DNA of 64,000 nucleotides from Salmonella bongori NCTC 12419. GTDB lineage: Bacteria; Pseudomonadota; Gammaproteobacteria; Enterobacterales; Enterobacteriaceae. The notes beneath the pieces are model-generated. The model was not told where the DNA came from, did not search any database, and saw nothing but the letters and a program-made list of their open reading frames with translations. The position numbers and the translations under genes were made by a program. Location: assembly GCF_000252995.1 (NCBI RefSeq), contig NC_015761.1, positions 2,418,001 through 2,482,000 on the forward strand, in the 5' to 3' direction. Positions 54,932 through 63,924 of the stretch are shown here, piece by piece (within the stretch, counting starts at the first letter, position 1; the number at the start of each line of letters is the position of its first letter).

Positions 54932-55504
54932 TTGACACCGTCATCACAACACTATCTGGTTATCACTGCTCTGGGTGCCGACAGGCCCGGTATTGTGAAT
55001 ACCATTACTCGCCACGTCAGTAGTTGCGGTTGTAATATCGAAGACAGCCGACTGGCGATGCTGGGCGATGAATTCACATTTATTATGTTGTTGTCCGGCA
55101 CGTGGAACGCGATTACCCTGATTGAATCGACGCTGCCGCTGAAGGGCGCTGAACTGGATCTGCTGATTGTGATGAAACGGACATCCGACCGCCCCCGCCC
55201 GGCAATGCCTGCGACGGTATGGGTACAGGTTGAGGTCGCCGACTCCCCGCATTTAATTGAGCGATTCACTGCATTGTTTGATAGTCATGAAATGAATATT
55301 GCGGAGCTGGTCTCCCGTACGCAGCCGGCTGAAGACGATAAGGCCGCGCAGCTATTTATTCAGATCACCGCACATAGCCCGGCGTCGCAAAATTCCGCAA
55401 ATATTGAGCAAGCCTTTAAAGCACTATGTACAGAACTCAATGCGCAAGGCAGTATAAACGTCGTCAATTACTCACAACATGATGAACAGGATGGAGTTAA
55501 GTAA
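54932..55504 (+). CDS. gcvR: Glycine cleavage system regulator GcvR
   Basis: A 190-residue regulator that binds GcvA and blocks activation of gcvTHP when glycine is low. Two tandem ACT domains lie at about 8-80 and 95-170 (ITALGADRPGIVNTI; VEVADSPHLIERF). The start is TTG 54932-54934, giving LTPSSQHYLVI as in E. coli, with AAAGGAAGA upstream. An ATG further upstream would add 22 unconserved residues. Its TAA overlaps the bcp ATG (TAATG). Confidence 0.93.
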   Translation: MTPSSQHYLVITALGADRPGIVNTITRHVSSCGCNIEDSRLAMLGDEFTFIMLLSGTWNAITLIESTLPLKGAELDLLIVMKRTSDRPRPAMPATVWVQVEVADSPHLIERFTALFDSHEMNIAELVSRTQPAEDDKAAQLFIQITAHSPASQNSANIEQAFKALCTELNAQGSINVVNYSQHDEQDGVK

Positions 55505-55974
55505 TGAATCCACTGAAAGCCGGTGATATCGCACCGAAATTTAGCTTGCCGGATCAAGACGGAGAACAAGTAAATTTGACCGACTTCCAGGGACAGCGCG
55601 TTCTGGTTTACTTCTACCCAAAAGCCATGACACCCGGCTGTACCGTGCAGGCCTGCGGCTTACGCGATAACATGGACGAACTTAAAAAAGCAGGCGTGGA
55701 CGTGCTGGGTATCAGCACCGATAAACCTGAAAAACTCTCCCGTTTCGCTGAAAAAGAGCTGCTGAATTTTACCCTTTTGTCCGATGAAAACCATCAGGTG
55801 TGCGAACAATTCGGCGTCTGGGGTGAAAAATCATTTATGGGCAAAACCTATGACGGCATTCACCGTATTAGTTTTTTGATTGACGCTGACGGTAAAATTG
55901 AGCATGTCTTTAATGATTTTAAAACCAGCAATCACCACGATGTGGTGCTGAACTGGCTGAAAGAAAACGCGTAA
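55504..55974 (+). CDS. bcp: Thiol peroxidase Bcp (peroxiredoxin Q)
   Basis: A 156-residue peroxiredoxin reducing hydroperoxides with thioredoxin. The peroxidatic Cys46 lies in TPGCTVQACG and the resolving-type Cys51 is five residues on. It overlaps gcvR by one base and is translationally coupled. A GC-rich hairpin (55982-56005) follows its stop codon. Confidence 0.97.
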   Translation: MNPLKAGDIAPKFSLPDQDGEQVNLTDFQGQRVLVYFYPKAMTPGCTVQACGLRDNMDELKKAGVDVLGISTDKPEKLSRFAEKELLNFTLLSDENHQVCEQFGVWGEKSFMGKTYDGIHRISFLIDADGKIEHVFNDFKTSNHHDVVLNWLKENA

Positions 55975-55981
55975 TAAGCCT

Positions 55982-56005
55982 CAGGCCGCGCTGATGTGCG
56001 GCCTG
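55982..56005. terminator. Hairpin between bcp and the glycerate kinase gene
   Basis: CAGGCCGC, eight-base loop, GCGGCCTG lies between convergent genes. T runs are weak on both sides, so efficiency is uncertain. Confidence 0.55.
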
Positions 56006-56022
56006 GAAAAGAGGAGATGCCG

Positions 56023-57162
56023 TCAGGCTTGCCGCGCCAGACGCCATATCGCCGCCACATTCCGCGCCGACAGGCTCAGGTTATATTCCGCCTCATGTAA
56101 GGCTTCCGGTAGCGTAACGATATGCGACAAGATAGATAACGCCGCATCGATCCCTTGTTGATACACAACATAATGATCATGTTGCAGTCCGCCAGCGAGC
56201 GCAATAACCGGTTTATGATACCGCTTAGCCACTCTGGCGACGCCAATCGGCGTCTTGCCGCAAATACTTTGACTGTCCAGACGCCCTTCCCCGGTAATCA
56301 CCAGATCGGCATCTTTAACGGCCTGTTCAAGCTGTAGCGTTTCCACGACGATCTCTACACCAGCCCGTAATTCCGCATTGAGCAATCCTAAAAGCGCGGC
56401 GCCCATCCCGCCTGCCGCGCCTGCACCGGGAGCGTTAACCACTTCACGTCCCGTAGCCTGATAAATATGTCGGCCCCAGTTTTCCAGCGCCGCATCCAGC
56501 GTACGCACCATTTCAGCGGTCGCTCCTTTTTGGGGGCCAAAAACAGCCGACGCTCCCTGAGGTCCACACAGCGGATTGTTGACATCACACGCCACGGTTA
56601 TCGCTACATTACGTAGTAACGGGTGACAACCGGCCAGATCGATAGAGGCCAACGCCGCCAGCGCCTCACCGCCCCTGGGAAGCAAGCGGCCCTCCTTATC
56701 GCGCAATATAACGCCAAGCGCCTGCATCATCCCCGCACCGCCGTCATTCGTCGCGCTGCCGCCAATCCCCAGAATAATATGCTTTACGCCATGCTCCAGC
56801 GCCGCGACGATTAACTCGCCGGTCCCATAGCTGGTAGTATGAAGCGGGTTGCGCAATTCAGGTGAAACATGATGCAACCCGGATGCCGCTGCCATTTCAA
56901 TCACGGCAGTATCGCTATCGCCCAGCATTCCCCAACGTGCGGTCACTGGTTGCCCCAGTGGCCCTTGTACCCCCTGGTCGATATAGCGCCCGCCGCTGGC
57001 TTCCACCATTGATTGCACCGTTCCTTCCCCACCATCTGCCATAGGTACCTTGATGTAGTCGGCATCGGGATAAATTTCACGGAACCCTTTTTCTATCGCC
57101 TCGGCGACCGCCATTGCGGACAAACTTTCTTTAAATGAATCAGGAGCAATAACAATTTTCAT
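56023..57162 (-). CDS. Glycerate kinase (GarK/GlxK type)
   Basis: A 379-residue GK type 2 glycerate kinase, phosphorylating D-glycerate. The N-terminal signature is MKIVIAPDSFKESLSA, followed by PMADGGEGTVQ, and mid-protein GIGGSATNDGGAGM and LPRGGEALA. The locus differs from garK and glxK of E. coli, so no symbol is given. It is 5 bp downstream of the GntP-type permease gene and 1.3 kb from a CdaR-like regulator, all on the minus strand. This suggests uptake and phosphorylation of glycerate or a related sugar acid. Confidence 0.9.
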   Translation of the reverse strand: MKIVIAPDSFKESLSAMAVAEAIEKGFREIYPDADYIKVPMADGGEGTVQSMVEASGGRYIDQGVQGPLGQPVTARWGMLGDSDTAVIEMAAASGLHHVSPELRNPLHTTSYGTGELIVAALEHGVKHIILGIGGSATNDGGAGMMQALGVILRDKEGRLLPRGGEALAALASIDLAGCHPLLRNVAITVACDVNNPLCGPQGASAVFGPQKGATAEMVRTLDAALENWGRHIYQATGREVVNAPGAGAAGGMGAALLGLLNAELRAGVEIVVETLQLEQAVKDADLVITGEGRLDSQSICGKTPIGVARVAKRYHKPVIALAGGLQHDHYVVYQQGIDAALSILSHIVTLPEALHEAEYNLSLSARNVAAIWRLARQA

Positions 57163-57167
57163 AGGGA

Positions 57168-58436
57168 TTATCCTGCAAAACCGAAGAAGCCGAACATCAG
57201 GGTAGAAATAAAGGTAATGGTTAAACCCACCAGCGTTTCATACGGCATTAGCTTTAACCGCTCATGAATTTGCATATTAACGCTGCCGCCCGTCGCATGG
57301 AAAAAGCTACCGTGTGGTAAATGGTCCAGCACCGTGGCGCCCGCGTGGATCATGGCGGCGCCCGCCAGGGCAGAAACGCCAAGTTCAAGCAATGTGGGAG
57401 AGAAAACGCCGGAGGCTACCGCCGTTCCCGCGGTGGTTGAGGCCGTCGCCATTGACATCATTGCGCCAGACACAGGCGCCAGCAGCCAGGAAGGTAATCC
57501 CGACGCAGTAAGGCCGTGAATCAGAACATCTTTAAGTTCGGAGTTAGCGATAATTCCGGCCAGCGTGCCGGTTCCCAACAACATAATAGCAACCGGGGCC
57601 ATACGCATCAGACCGGCGACCATATACTGATTACAATGGCGCGCTCGTCCCATAAACAGCAGACCGACGAGCCCCCCAAGGGGTAGCGCTATTAACGGGT
57701 CAATGGAAATGCCGGCAAATGGGCGTAAAGAAAGCAGCAGAATAGCGACCAGCGGCGCGCTAATTGCTACCAGAAAGCCGGGCCTGGCGACGGTGTCATC
57801 ATGGTGAGTGACTTCGTGTTCGGCAACGCCTACGCCTTTTTTATTCAACCGTTTCGCTAACAGATAGGCGATAATAAGACCAATGACGCCCGGAATAACG
57901 CCCGCCAGCATAATAGAGGTAAGAGGGACATGAAACGCATCGGAGGCAGCAATAGCATTCGGGTTGGGAGACATTACGTTACCCGCTTTACCTCCACCGA
58001 TCATCGCCAGCAAAATAGCGCTTTTTGACAGCCCCGCATTACGCGCAATCGACAGCGCAATCGGCGCGACGGTAATCACCGCCACATCAATAAATACGCC
58101 GACGGCGGTCAGACATAGCGTTGCAATGGCTAATGCCAATAACGCCCGGGTCTCTCCCACCTTGCGAACAACCGTTTCGGCAATCGTATTCGCCGCGCCG
58201 GACTCTATCAATACGCCAGCCAGTACGCCTGCAGCCAGAATACGTAATACGGCATTAACGATGCCCTGCGCGCCTGACACCATCAGAGAAACGGTTTGCA
58301 GAAGATCGGCACCGCCAATCAAACCGCCGGCCAGTGCCCCCGCCATCATGCCGTAAGCCGGCGACACTTTTCTTAAAATTAATACGATGGCCACCACCAA
58401 TGCGGCAATGGCTCCCAGCGTGGATATCGACGTCAT
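57168..58436 (-). CDS. GntP-family sugar-acid permease
   Basis: A 422-residue inner-membrane protein with about twelve hydrophobic segments and the GntP-type features ILAAGVLAGVLIESGAA, GGGKAGNVMSPNPNAIA and ASTTAGTAVASGVF. The start at MTSISTLG (58434-58436) is chosen because AGGAGG sits 9 bp upstream; a start seven codons earlier lacks one. The substrate is likely glycerate or gluconate-like, inferred from the neighbouring glycerate kinase. Confidence 0.88.
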   Translation of the reverse strand: MTSISTLGAIAALVVAIVLILRKVSPAYGMMAGALAGGLIGGADLLQTVSLMVSGAQGIVNAVLRILAAGVLAGVLIESGAANTIAETVVRKVGETRALLALAIATLCLTAVGVFIDVAVITVAPIALSIARNAGLSKSAILLAMIGGGKAGNVMSPNPNAIAASDAFHVPLTSIMLAGVIPGVIGLIIAYLLAKRLNKKGVGVAEHEVTHHDDTVARPGFLVAISAPLVAILLLSLRPFAGISIDPLIALPLGGLVGLLFMGRARHCNQYMVAGLMRMAPVAIMLLGTGTLAGIIANSELKDVLIHGLTASGLPSWLLAPVSGAMMSMATASTTAGTAVASGVFSPTLLELGVSALAGAAMIHAGATVLDHLPHGSFFHATGGSVNMQIHERLKLMPYETLVGLTITFISTLMFGFFGFAG

Positions 58437-58503
58437 ATACTGCGCCTCCTTTAACATGGAGCGCGCAGTATGGAAAAACCAGCCTGGAAATCCGCTGGAG
58501 CTT

Positions 58504-59691
58504 TCAACAAATTTCGGTCCGGCCAGACTGAGGTAACTTGTCGGACGGTACAGATTCGGTTTGGAGTTCCATACCGATATAAAGCCAAAGTGTATTTTTT
58601 AACTCGTTGATTTTTATATGTGTAATATCTTCACAACGCTGTAAGCGGTAGCGCAATGTATTCACATGAATATGCAATGCTTTGGCCGTTTGCGTCAGGT
58701 CACAATTATGTTCAAACCAGGCCCGAAGGGTCTGTTGCAATACGCCTTTCGCATCATGTTGGACCAGTTGCAGCCACAAACGCGATAACTCCTGCACTTG
58801 CCAGCTTTCAGACAGCCCGCTTAGCAGCGCCGGAAGCGCGTAGTCATGATAAAAAATATACTGGCTGCGCAGCTTTTGTCTTTTCGCCATCGCTTGTGTG
58901 GCTCTGGCGGTAAGCAAAGAACGATGCAGTCCCGTCTCACCGGCAAAAAAACCGCCAACCAAAATACGGCTGAAACCTGATGACGCGGCCCATGATTTAA
59001 AAATCTGCAACTCCCCCATTTCCTGGCGGGTATTCCATTTCCCGTCCTTTAACGTGATAGGCTTGATAATGATTAATTCGTTAAATTCGGTAAACGTCAC
59101 CAAATGGTTACGCGCATGGTTCTCGAAATAATCCATCACATTGCGCAGCGCTTCACGATCCGGCTGGGAAAGTTCAATGATGAGCACCACCCTGGGCACT
59201 GCCAAATCGATCCCCAGATAGGCCGCCATGGAACGCAACGATTCTGTCGAGTTTTCCCGTAAAATTAATTGGTTGATTAACTCTTCGCGATAACGTTTAT
59301 CCCACTGTCTCTGTTCAATCAGCACCATATGCTCGATCACCAGTTCCGCTGCCATTTTGACCAGCTCCGCATAAGCGCGAACCTGCTCCGGCTCTCCGGT
59401 AATGCCGACCACACCAATGAGCTGTTCATGAAAGGAGATGGGAAGATTAATACCAGATCGCACGCCTTTGAGTTGATTTGCGGTAGCGGAGTCAATTTCT
59501 ACTATACGGTTTTCCTTCAGCGCCAGAATCGCCCCTTCGTGACGCTGCTGAAGCCGTGAAGGTTCACCAGACGCGATAATGACGCCATGTTCATCCATAA
59601 CGTTTACCGAGTAAGGAATAATTTTCATGGCACGCTGTACAATTTGCCGCGCGGTATACCCTTTCAAGTAATGTTTTCTCAACACACGCAT
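58504..59691 (-). CDS. CdaR-like sugar diacid regulator
   Basis: A 395-residue activator. The N-terminal diacid-recognition domain (about 1-135) contains MDEHGVIIASGEPSRLQQRH and GVVGITGEPEQVRAY. A GGDEF-like middle and a C-terminal PucR/CdaR helix-turn-helix (DLTQTAKALHIHVNTLRYRL) follow. It is upstream of the permease and kinase genes on the same strand, separated by 67 bp, and probably activates them in response to a sugar acid such as glycerate or glucarate. Confidence 0.88.
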   Translation of the reverse strand: MRVLRKHYLKGYTARQIVQRAMKIIPYSVNVMDEHGVIIASGEPSRLQQRHEGAILALKENRIVEIDSATANQLKGVRSGINLPISFHEQLIGVVGITGEPEQVRAYAELVKMAAELVIEHMVLIEQRQWDKRYREELINQLILRENSTESLRSMAAYLGIDLAVPRVVLIIELSQPDREALRNVMDYFENHARNHLVTFTEFNELIIIKPITLKDGKWNTRQEMGELQIFKSWAASSGFSRILVGGFFAGETGLHRSLLTARATQAMAKRQKLRSQYIFYHDYALPALLSGLSESWQVQELSRLWLQLVQHDAKGVLQQTLRAWFEHNCDLTQTAKALHIHVNTLRYRLQRCEDITHIKINELKNTLWLYIGMELQTESVPSDKLPQSGRTEIC

Positions 59692-59966
59692 TCCCTGTTT
59701 CGTTATTGCTTTACCTTAAAAAAGCAATCTCGCCTTAATGATGTCATTTCTTAACGAATTTCACAGAAGAATGCTTAGGCTAAGTCACCAAATTTTGGCG
59801 GCTTTACACGAAGAGATTTGTAGGTTTCAACAATAAAAATGCCGCAACACGGTGCGGCATTAAAAAAAGATCGGCTTTCTAAGCGCTTGTCCTGCATCGG
59901 GGATGCGCAAAATGACAACAGGGCACTATGATGCCGTTCACGCTTTACGACTTTCGTACCGGCGGC
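59692..59966. other. Intergenic region between the CdaR-like gene and perM
   Basis: A 275-bp gap. It contains the perM terminator (59830-59861) and, nearer 59700-59800, AT-rich sequence that must carry the promoter of the CdaR-like regulator. Nothing else recognised. Confidence 0.5.
59830..59861 (-). terminator. Terminator of perM
   Basis: On the minus strand: AATGCCGC, eight-base loop, GCGGCATT then TTTTATTG, about 105 bp after the perM stop. Confidence 0.75.
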
Positions 59967-61034
59967 TCAGGATGAAGTGTCCGTCACCTGACTATCCGGC
60001 CAGGCGTGGACGACGGCTTTAATCAGCGTCGCCAATGGGATAGCGAAAAATACACCCCAGAACCCCCACAAACCGCCAAAAATCACCACCGACAGGATAA
60101 TGACCAGCGGATGCAAATTCACCGCTTCGGAAAAGAGTACCGGTACCAGCAGATTGCCGTCCAGCGCCTGAATAATCAGATAAACGGCAAAGCAGCTCCA
60201 GAACTCCGTCCCCAGGCCAAACTGAAACAGCGCGACGCCCACCACCGGAATTGTCACCACAAAGGCGCCGATATACGGGATCAGGACCGAAAAGCCCACC
60301 AGTACCGCCAGCAGTAGCGAATAGTTGAGGCCAAACAACAAAAAGCCCAGCCAGGTTGCCACGCCCACCACCACCATCTCCAGCACTTTTCCGCGGATAT
60401 AGTTGGTGATCTGCTGGTTCATCTCATTCCACACCTGCCCCGCCAGCCCACGGTTGCGCGGCAGCACGCGACGTACAGCGTTCAGCATCTGTTCTTTATC
60501 TTTTACCAGGAAAAAGACCATCAGCGGCACCAGAACCAGATAAACTGCCAGCGTCAGTAGCCCAACCAACGATGCCAATGAATACTTCACCACCGAATCG
60601 CCCATATTGAGCATTCGGGTTCGCATATTTTCCGCCATTGCATCAATAATGCCCGCATCCATTAGCGCCGGATAACGTCGCGGCAAGGTTGCGGCAAAGT
60701 CGGATAGTTTATTCAGCATACCGGGCATATCCCGAATCAGATAAATGCCCTGCTGCCAGGCAATCGGCATGACCACAAACGCCATTAATAACAGAATGCC
60801 GACAAAGAGGATAAGAACAATGGAGGTCGCCCAACGTCGGGAACAGCCGATCGCCTGCAAACGCGCCGTCGGCCACTCCAGAAGATAGGCCAGTACGATG
60901 GCGACCAGTAGCGGCGCCAACAGGCCGCTAAAGAAAAAGAGAATGCTAAAACCAGCCACCAGAATAACCAGCAAGGCAATCGCCTCCGGGTCGCTGAAGC
61001 GACGGCGATACCATTGCATTAACATTTCGAGCAT
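59967..61034 (-). CDS. perM: AI-2E family transporter PerM
   Basis: A 355-residue inner-membrane protein of the AI-2E transporter (PerM/YdiK) family with about eight TM segments. The family core LVGFSVLIPYIGAFVVTIPV and GVFFAIPLATLIKAV are present. The start MLEMLMQWYRRRF (61032-61034) matches E. coli; an earlier in-frame ATG adds seven residues. Substrate not established. Divergent from bepA. Confidence 0.93.
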   Translation of the reverse strand: MLEMLMQWYRRRFSDPEAIALLVILVAGFSILFFFSGLLAPLLVAIVLAYLLEWPTARLQAIGCSRRWATSIVLILFVGILLLMAFVVMPIAWQQGIYLIRDMPGMLNKLSDFAATLPRRYPALMDAGIIDAMAENMRTRMLNMGDSVVKYSLASLVGLLTLAVYLVLVPLMVFFLVKDKEQMLNAVRRVLPRNRGLAGQVWNEMNQQITNYIRGKVLEMVVVGVATWLGFLLFGLNYSLLLAVLVGFSVLIPYIGAFVVTIPVVGVALFQFGLGTEFWSCFAVYLIIQALDGNLLVPVLFSEAVNLHPLVIILSVVIFGGLWGFWGVFFAIPLATLIKAVVHAWPDSQVTDTSS

Positions 61035-61240
61035 AAAACCCTTCCCAGAACTCAACCGCGGGATTGTGATGCCGAATTGTATCGAAATGTCACAAAAAAG
61101 ACTTCGCTTTTTATCGTTGATTCAGGAAACTAAAACAGTGCGTCTGTGCTCATCACAGTTACACTTCTGAAGTGTCGGAGCGTGGAACGATATTTCACGG
61201 TATTGGTCAAAGGGCTATCTCAAATAACAGGATAGAGGTT

Positions 61241-62704
61241 ATGTTCAGGCAGTTGAAAAAAAACCTGGTAGCAACCCTCATTGCAGCATTGGCTCTCGGT
61301 CAGGTGGCACCATCATTTGCTGACCCTGCGGACACGCTGCCCGATATGGGAACCTCAGCAGGAAGCACGCTTTCTATTGCGCAAGAGATGCAAATGGGCG
61401 ACTTTTATGTGCGCCAACTGCGTGGTAGCGCGCCATTAATCAACGATCCGCTACTGGTGCAATATATCAATGCGCTGGGTATGCGACTGGTCTCGCACGC
61501 CGACTCCGTCAAAACGCCTTTCCATTTCTTCTTGATCAATAATGACGAAATTAATGCCTTCGCGTTCTTTGGCGGCAATGTGGTGTTGCATTCGGCGCTT
61601 TTCCGCTACGCGGACAACGAAAGCCAACTGGCCTCGGTCATGGCGCATGAAATCTCCCACGTTACACAGCGCCATCTGGCGCGCGCGATGGAAGATCAAA
61701 AACGCAGCGCACCGCTCACCTGGGTGGGCGCGCTCGGTTCCATTCTGTTGGCAATGGCCAGCCCACAGGCCGGTATGGCGGCGCTGACCGGCACCCTGGC
61801 AGGAACGCGCCAGGGGATGATAAGTTTCACGCAACAAAACGAGCAAGAAGCCGACCGTATTGGAATTCAGGTGCTGCAACGCGCCGGATTTGACCCACAG
61901 GCGATGCCCTCTTTCCTCGAAAAGCTGCTCGACCAGGCGCGTTATTCCACGCGTCCGCCTGAAATCTTGCTCACTCACCCCTTACCGGAAAGCCGTCTTG
62001 CGGATGCCCGCAACCGCGCGAACCAGATGCGGCCTGTCGTGGTACAATCCTCTGCCGACTTTTATCTCGCCAAAGCGCGTACGCTGGGAATGTACAATTC
62101 TGGTCGTAATCAACTTACCAGCGACCTGTTGGAGCAGTGGTCTAAAGGCAACGTGCGTCAGCAACATGCAGCGCAATATGGCCGGGCGCTACAAGCCATG
62201 GAGGCGAGCAAGTACGATGAAGCGCGCAAAACCTTGCAGCCGCTATTAAGCGCAGAACCGAACAATGCCTGGTATCTTGACCTCGCCACCGATATTGACC
62301 TGGGGCAGAAGAGAGCCAACGACGCGATTAATCGCCTGAAAAATGCCCGCGATCTGCGCGTTAACCCGGTATTGCAGCTAAACCTCGCCAACGCGTACCT
62401 CCAGGGAGGCCAGCCGAAAGCGGCGGAAACCATTCTGAATCGCTATACCTTTAGCCATAAAGATGACGGCAACGGTTGGGATCTGCTGGCACAGGCGGAA
62501 GCCGCGCTGAACAACCGCGATCAGGAGCTGGCGGCGCGCGCCGAAGGTTATGCGCTGGCGGGACGGTTGGATCAGGCAATCTCATTGCTTAGCAGTGCCA
62601 GCTCACAGGCAAAACTGGGCAGCCAGCAACAGGCGCGTTACGATGCGCGCATAGACCAGTTGCGCCAGTTACAAGAGCGCTTCAAGCCATACACGAAAAT
62701 GTAA
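61241..62704 (+). CDS. bepA: Periplasmic metallochaperone/protease BepA
   Basis: A 487-residue periplasmic M48 metalloprotease that assists LptD assembly and degrades stalled intermediates. The signal peptide is residues 1-27 (ends APSFA). The HEISH zinc motif is in VMAHEISHVTQRHLA with the third ligand Glu in NEQEADRIG, followed by C-terminal TPR repeats. The start MFRQLKKNL at 61241 is used; an upstream in-frame ATG at 61172 would place 23 residues before the signal peptide and is unlikely. Confidence 0.96.
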   Translation: MFRQLKKNLVATLIAALALGQVAPSFADPADTLPDMGTSAGSTLSIAQEMQMGDFYVRQLRGSAPLINDPLLVQYINALGMRLVSHADSVKTPFHFFLINNDEINAFAFFGGNVVLHSALFRYADNESQLASVMAHEISHVTQRHLARAMEDQKRSAPLTWVGALGSILLAMASPQAGMAALTGTLAGTRQGMISFTQQNEQEADRIGIQVLQRAGFDPQAMPSFLEKLLDQARYSTRPPEILLTHPLPESRLADARNRANQMRPVVVQSSADFYLAKARTLGMYNSGRNQLTSDLLEQWSKGNVRQQHAAQYGRALQAMEASKYDEARKTLQPLLSAEPNNAWYLDLATDIDLGQKRANDAINRLKNARDLRVNPVLQLNLANAYLQGGQPKAAETILNRYTFSHKDDGNGWDLLAQAEAALNNRDQELAARAEGYALAGRLDQAISLLSSASSQAKLGSQQQARYDARIDQLRQLQERFKPYTKM

Positions 62705-62742
62705 TGCCGTTTATTAGCCGGATAGCGTCATAAGGAGAACGC

Positions 62743-63102
62743 ATGACCAATACGATTAAAATTTATCATAACCCACGTTGCTCGAAGAGCCGCGACACGC
62801 TGAACCTGCTGAAGTCGAATGGCGTGGAACCGGAAGTGGTGCTTTATCTGGATACGCCTGCCGATGCCGCCACAGTGCGTGAACTACTGCGTATGTTGGG
62901 CATGTCGAGCGCTCGAGAACTGATGCGCCAGAAAGAAGACCTTTATCAAACGCTTCACCTGGCGGACAGCCAGCTCAGCGAAGAGGCATTGATCCAGGCG
63001 CTGGTTGATCACCCCAGACTGATGGAGCGCCCCATTGTCGTGGCGAATGGTCAGGCACGCATCGGCCGACCGCCTGAGCAAGTGCTGGACATCCTCGGCT
63101 AA
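62743..63102 (+). CDS. yfgD: ArsC-family arsenate reductase-like protein (YfgD)
   Basis: A 119-residue glutaredoxin-dependent arsenate reductase family protein. The catalytic Cys is in HNPRCSKSRDTL (about Cys12), with the downstream Arg motif LMERPIVV. It is not part of an ars operon, so its natural substrate is uncertain. It follows bepA by 38 bp and is probably co-transcribed. Confidence 0.93.
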   Translation: MTNTIKIYHNPRCSKSRDTLNLLKSNGVEPEVVLYLDTPADAATVRELLRMLGMSSARELMRQKEDLYQTLHLADSQLSEEALIQALVDHPRLMERPIVVANGQARIGRPPEQVLDILG

Positions 63103-63108
63103 TCTTTT

Positions 63109-63128
63109 AACGCCGCTGTCGCGGCGTA
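63109..63128. terminator. Hairpin between yfgD and hda
   Basis: CGCCGC, loop TGTC, GCGGCG lies between convergent genes. It is flanked by short TTAA/TATTA tracts rather than long T runs, so it is a weak bidirectional terminator at best. Confidence 0.45.
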
Positions 63129-63830
63129 TTACAGTTTCAGAATCTCTTTAACAAAAGGGATCGTCAGTTTCCGCTGGGCAGAGATCGAAGCGTGATCGAG
63201 CTGATCCAGCGTCATAAACAACGTACGCATTTCGCGATCGAGCCGTTTGAGCAAAAAACGTCCGACATCTTCCGGCAGTTCAAATCCTCGCAACCGGGCG
63301 CGCAACTGCAATGCCTGAAGTTTATCCTCATCCGAGAGAGGCTGGAGTTTATAGATTTGCCCCCAGTCCAGACGGGAAGCGAGATCCGGCAATCCCAGGT
63401 TTAACTGTCTGGGCGGGCGATCGCCGGTAATGAGTAACCGCGTTTTACCGGACTCCAGAATGCGGTTATAGAGATCAAAGATCGCCATCTCCCACAATTC
63501 ATCGCCAGCGACACACTCAATGTTATCAATACACACCAGCGAGAGGTGTTCCATACCGTCGAGCACTTCTGGCACGAACCAGGTGCGTTTATCAAGCGGT
63601 ACGTAGCCTACCGCATCTCCGCGCTGCGACAATTCCGCACAGGCGGCGTGCAGTAAATGGCTGCGGCCTGCGCCTTCACGCGCCCAAAGATAGATATATC
63701 CACTATGTTCCTGGCGCAACACGTTTTGTAACGCGGCCAGTAGAGAGGCGTTATCCCCCGGCCAGAAACTTGCGAAAGTTTCGTCGTCAGGAAGATACAG
63801 TGGCAAAGAGAGCTGTGCCGGTGTGTTCAG
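63129..63830 (-). CDS. hda: DnaA-inactivating regulator Hda
   Basis: A 233-residue DnaA-homologous AAA+ protein that, with the DNA-loaded sliding clamp, stimulates DnaA-ATP hydrolysis after initiation. The N-terminal clamp-binding motif is QLSLPL at residues 6-11. Walker A is REGAGRSHLL, Walker B is LVCIDNIE, and sensor 2 is near REMRTL. The CTG start (63828-63830) is chosen because GAGG lies 6 bp upstream and E. coli Hda is known to start at CTG. An ATG at 63852-63854 adds eight residues but lacks a ribosome site. Confidence 0.93.
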   Translation of the reverse strand: MNTPAQLSLPLYLPDDETFASFWPGDNASLLAALQNVLRQEHSGYIYLWAREGAGRSHLLHAACAELSQRGDAVGYVPLDKRTWFVPEVLDGMEHLSLVCIDNIECVAGDELWEMAIFDLYNRILESGKTRLLITGDRPPRQLNLGLPDLASRLDWGQIYKLQPLSDEDKLQALQLRARLRGFELPEDVGRFLLKRLDREMRTLFMTLDQLDHASISAQRKLTIPFVKEILKL

Positions 63831-63896
63831 AGATACCTCAACCCAGGATTGCATAAAATCGCGCTGAGTTTACCACATAATTCCATCGAGATAGAA

Positions 63897-63917
63897 CCGG
63901 GCAGCATCGCTGCCCGG
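63897..63917 (-). terminator. Hairpin downstream of uraA
   Basis: CCGGGCAG, loop, CTGCCCGG just after the uraA stop on the minus strand, upstream of hda. It is followed by a weak TTCTAT tract. It may terminate upp-uraA. Confidence 0.6.
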
Positions 63918-63924
63918 CAACCCA

